From Stenotrophomonas sp. SAU14A_NAIMI4_8 (lineage in GTDB: Bacteria; Pseudomonadota; Gammaproteobacteria; Xanthomonadales; Xanthomonadaceae), in contig NZ_CP025999.1 in assembly GCF_003086695.1 (NCBI RefSeq), positions 1,963,680 to 2,027,679 of the forward strand: 64,000 nt of DNA. Reading direction: 5' to 3'. Under the pieces are notes generated by a model that worked only from the letters and a program-made list of their open reading frames with translations, was not told the DNA's origin and ran no database searches. Positions 59,580-64,000 of the stretch are shown in pieces. Position 1 is the first letter of the stretch, and each line of letters starts with the position of its first letter. Both the position numbers and the translations under genes were made by a program.

Positions 59580-60707
59580 GTGACCCAAGCCGCAATCCTC
59601 GTCCTCGAAGACGGCACCGTATTCGAGGGCGAATCCGTAGGCGCGCCCGGCCTGTCCGTCGGTGAGGTGGTGTTCAACACCGCCATGACCGGCTACCAGG
59701 AAGTGCTGACCGATCCGTCCTACGCCCGGCAGATGGTCACGTTGACCTATCCGCATATCGGTAACACCGGCATGACCGACCAGGACAATGAAGCGTCCAA
59801 GGTGTGGTCGGCCGGCCTGATCGTGCGCGACGTGCCGCGCCGTCCCAGCAACTGGCGCAGCCAGGTGTCGCTGCAGGACTGGCTGATCCAGCGCGGCGTG
59901 GTCGCCATCGCCGGCATCGACACCCGCAAGCTGACCCGCATCCTGCGCGAGAAGGGCGCACAGAACGGTGCGCTGATGGCCGGTGACATCGACGTGGAAA
60001 AGGCACTGGAAGCCGCCCGCAAGTTCCCGGGCCTGAAGGGCATGGACCTGGCCAAGGTGGTCACCACCGAAAAGACCTACACCTGGACCGAAGGCCAGCT
60101 GGACCTGGACGCCAACGCGTTCGTCAGCGTGCCGGCCCGGTTCAAGGTCGTGGCCTACGACTTCGGCGTGAAGACCAACATCCTGCGCATGCTGGCCGAG
60201 CGCGGCTGCGAAGTGACCGTGGTGCCGGCGCAGACCCCGGCGGCCGAAGTGCTGGCGCTGAAGCCGGACGGCGTGTTCCTGTCCAACGGCCCGGGTGACC
60301 CGGAACCGTGCGACTACGCCATCGAAGCGATCAAGACCTTCATCGACGTGAAGATCCCGACCTTCGGCATCTGCCTGGGCCACCAGCTGCTGGGCCTGGC
60401 ATCGGGCGCCAAGACCATGAAGATGGGCCACGGCCACCACGGCGCCAACCACCCGGTGCAGGACCTGGACAACGGCCGGGTGATGATCACCTCGCAGAAC
60501 CACGGTTTCGCCATCGATGAAGCGACCCTGCCGGCCACCCTGCGGGTGACCCACCGTTCGCTGTTCGACGGCACCAACCAGGGCGTGGCCCGCACCGACG
60601 TGCCGGCGTTCTCGTTCCAGGGCCATCCGGAAGCCTCGCCGGGCCCGACCGACGTGGGCCCGCTGTTTGACCGTTTCGTGGCCCTGATGGAACAGAGCAA
60701 GGCGTGA
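59580..60707 (+). CDS. carA: Carbamoyl-phosphate synthase, small (glutaminase) subunit
   Basis: A 375-residue class I amidotransferase that feeds ammonia to CarB for pyrimidine and arginine synthesis. The N-terminal domain has [30 protein letters not shown] sequence. The nucleophile Cys is in [13 protein letters not shown] (near residue 264) and the His-Glu pair in [13 protein letters not shown]. The GTG start has only a weak ribosome site. It is followed by carB after 150 bp that contain no clear gene. Confidence 0.96.
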   Translation: MTQAAILVLEDGTVFEGESVGAPGLSVGEVVFNTAMTGYQEVLTDPSYARQMVTLTYPHIGNTGMTDQDNEASKVWSAGLIVRDVPRRPSNWRSQVSLQDWLIQRGVVAIAGIDTRKLTRILREKGAQNGALMAGDIDVEKALEAARKFPGLKGMDLAKVVTTEKTYTWTEGQLDLDANAFVSVPARFKVVAYDFGVKTNILRMLAERGCEVTVVPAQTPAAEVLALKPDGVFLSNGPGDPEPCDYAIEAIKTFIDVKIPTFGICLGHQLLGLASGAKTMKMGHGHHGANHPVQDLDNGRVMITSQNHGFAIDEATLPATLRVTHRSLFDGTNQGVARTDVPAFSFQGHPEASPGPTDVGPLFDRFVALMEQSKA

Positions 60708-60857
60708 TCAGTACGCCGCCGGCCCGCCGGTGGCGTCGCGATGGACCGTAAGCCCCCGCATCGCTGCTGCCCCTGGCGCGGCGCTGCGGATCAAGATTCC
60801 TGATCGACAGCGTGCGATCACTCCCCCTTGTCACGCTGTACTGACTTAGAGAAGAAA

Positions 60858-64000
<3,143 letters not shown>

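Noticed and set aside
60740..60802. A 20-codon frame between carA and carB (MDRKPPHRCCPWRGAADQDS)
   Set aside because: No ribosome site, no conservation evidence and too short to judge; the two Cys and Pro-Trp give no known leader pattern for arginine or pyrimidine control.

Overview
The window is a GC-rich gammaproteobacterial chromosome segment, almost certainly from the Stenotrophomonas maltophilia group. The gene order (thrABC, a TrpR-like gene followed by the his operon, dapB-carAB, feoAB) is of xanthomonad type. Nearly every intergenic gap carries short palindromes that start with GTAG, which match the SMAG (S. maltophilia GTAG) REP family. There are no tRNA or rRNA genes, prophages, complete insertion sequences or CRISPR arrays.

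Layout. 1-2.5 kb: a partial secreted DUF6491-like protein, an AraC regulator and a DMT exporter. 2.6-7.6 kb: a threonine operon with a Thr-rich leader peptide and attenuator, then thrA-thrB-thrC. 7.6-10 kb: an FNR-type regulator divergent from hisS. 10.4-17.8 kb: a TrpR-like regulator and the tightly overlapping hisGDCBHAFI operon. 17.9-37.3 kb: a glycan-oriented region. It holds a metallophosphoesterase, glucokinase, glycosylasparaginase, CutC, a TonB-dependent receptor, GH92 alpha-mannosidase, a LacI regulator, an MFS sugar transporter, a PfkB sugar kinase, an AGE-family isomerase and a GH2 beta-mannosidase. 37.8-39.8 kb: methionine salvage genes mtnB-mtnD-mtnC. 40.2-43.1 kb: two paralogous APC amino acid permeases. 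43.3-49.5 kb: a Nudix protein, serA divergent from a D-2-hydroxyglutarate dehydrogenase, a DUF2388/DUF4105 pair and a lipoprotein. 49.7-55.8 kb: EfpL, an SDR dehydrogenase, a PAS-GGDEF-EAL protein and two leucine-degradation enzymes. 55.9-58.3 kb: feoA-feoB plus a small Cys-rich partner. 58.4-64 kb: dapB, carA and carB, with carB running off the window.

How the genes work together. The 18-37 kb region can be read as an N-glycan and mannose pathway. The receptor imports oligosaccharide, GH92 and GH2 release mannose, the MFS carrier imports it, the AGE enzyme isomerises it to fructose and the PfkB kinase makes fructose-6-phosphate. The glycosylasparaginase would cut the GlcNAc-Asn linkage. Copies of a near-palindromic site (consensus CTTAGATCGATCTAAG) lie before the receptor, before GH92 and inside the kinase reading frame, and probably bind the LacI protein.

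The most unusual content is non-coding. Four copies of a composite palindromic element have 25-26 nt perfect arms and a conserved core. A second palindrome family (GGGGTC...GACCCC) forms a four-unit array before carA. There are also two recent tandem duplications (265 bp and 170 bp). SMAG units are intertwined with genes: all three TAG stop codons that I found in the window are supplied by a SMAG GTAG head.
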